Below, in pieces: positions 63,170 through 64,000 of a stretch of DNA of 64,000 nucleotides (the stretch's first letter is position 1; every line of letters begins with the position of its first letter). Under the pieces are notes generated by a model. That model was not told the origin of the DNA. It made no database searches and was given only the letters and a program-made list of their open reading frames with translations. A program made the translations under genes and the position numbers. The stretch spans positions 95,561,547 through 95,625,546 of the forward strand of contig RSEF01000002.1 in the NCBI GenBank assembly GCA_003993805.1. Reading direction: 5' to 3'. This DNA comes from Himantopus leucocephalus. Taxonomy: Eukaryota > Chordata > Aves > Charadriiformes > Recurvirostridae.

Positions 63170-63252
63170 CTTTTGAGGAGTTCAGAATGGGTGTAGGTTT
63201 GTCTGTAACTTGGAAACCACCCTCAGTGTCCTTAAAATTTGAAATTGCTTGT
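63170..63252 (-). other. Candidate 83-bp exon, unidentified
   Basis: The minus strand has a good acceptor (gctgtaatccttttcag) and a donor TCAAAAG|gtaata around 83 bases in phase 2 to phase 1. They are open as QAISNFKDTEGGFQVTDKP then TPILNSSK, and the frame stays open beyond the donor to about 63093. The composition is coding-like and polar. It could be an upstream exon of gene X or of another minus-strand gene extending past the right edge. No family is recognised. Confidence 0.25.
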
Positions 63253-64000
63253 CTGAAAAGGATTACAGCTTTCCATGGCAGATCCAAGAGGCAATAAGAT
63301 ATCACTGCATTAACTCCTGTTAATGTAGGACACCAGTTTAAGGCAGCACAACCTACTGGCTTCAGGATAATGGTTCTTTCAGTTTGCTTTTCACAATTTT
63401 ACAACTAAAACATTCATTTTGCTAGGTATATAAAGAGAAATTTTAAATTAATATTCCTAAATAAACAAACTAACAAGAGGGAAATAAAAGGACCAAGTAA
63501 ATTCTTCTGGTTTTACCAGACAAAAAACACAATAGAGTTGAATAATATGGAAAAAAAAGGACCAACTTCTTTATTTGGTAGGGTTCCACTCTGAAAGAAG
63601 CTGATTATATCTGAATTTAGAAAAGCCCTATTGGAGCTGAATGTGAAGCATGCAAACTGGTTGTTGTGGTAAGAGACTTGGATGTTACCACCATGGCAGA
63701 CTACTTACGTCTTTCTCAAAGACAAAGCTTCCAAAGCTCATGATATTTGTGGGGGTTTTGTATGTGTGTTGGCGTTTGGTTTGTTTTTTGTTTTAAAAAA
63801 ACAACAAAACAAACAAGCCCCTAATGATATAGCTACCAAGGTCATAAATGTCACTGGAGGAAATGCGGAACAGACCAAAGAAGTTTCTGAGTAAAGGGTC
63901 CAGGAAAATTTTTATGAAGGTTTTCTTTGACAAACATCCAGTTCTACACACAAACCTTTTTTTACAGACAATCACAGGGCCACAATAAATATATGAGACA
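63253..64000. other. Non-coding stretch, no gene seen
   Basis: AT-rich, nothing recognised. The two open frames near the edge (63682-63894 plus, 63793-63975 minus) overlap a low-complexity A/T run and have no coding features. Confidence 0.45.

Overview
The window is nuclear DNA from a bird or a closely related sauropsid. Five clear CR1 LINE 3' ends show this, with the typical tail reading like gattctatga, or its complement agaatcatag...ccaacc. A sixth repeat is of the older type that is abundant in birds, crocodilians and turtles. Most of the sequence is AT-rich and non-coding. Almost all open frames in it look like chance. It is draft assembly sequence: there is one 100-N gap, and three single Ns each sit between repeated contig ends.

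Left edge (1-4.5 kb). One exon is recognised with good confidence. It lies on the minus strand at 2274-2363 and encodes the start of the cysteine-desulfurase-like domain of molybdenum cofactor sulfurase (MOCOS). The rest of MOCOS lies beyond the left edge. About 1.3-2.1 kb upstream of it is the only clearly GC- and CpG-rich stretch of the window (about 3.69-4.45 kb). This stretch holds an 18-bp duplication and a 14-bp minisatellite, and it is the best candidate for the MOCOS promoter. I could not find the conserved MOCOS N-terminus there.

Middle (about 33.8-50 kb, minus strand). A run of exon-like segments with coding-type amino-acid composition is joined by matching splice phases. The core is 33.8-36.1 kb (five segments ending in a stop codon). 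A more speculative extension reaches 49.9 kb. One segment carries a one-base deletion in a homopolymer plus a stop codon, and another carries a stop. I therefore read this as an unidentified, probably decayed gene (a unitary pseudogene), or a real gene with sequence errors. I do not recognise the family.

The rest (4.5-33 kb and 50-64 kb) is intergenic or intronic sequence with CR1 fragments, a possible MIR-type fragment and homopolymers. A few isolated exon-like segments are listed at low confidence. No RNA gene, CRISPR array, complete transposon or provirus was seen. No coordinated novel system is evident; the most interesting item is the phase-consistent broken gene.
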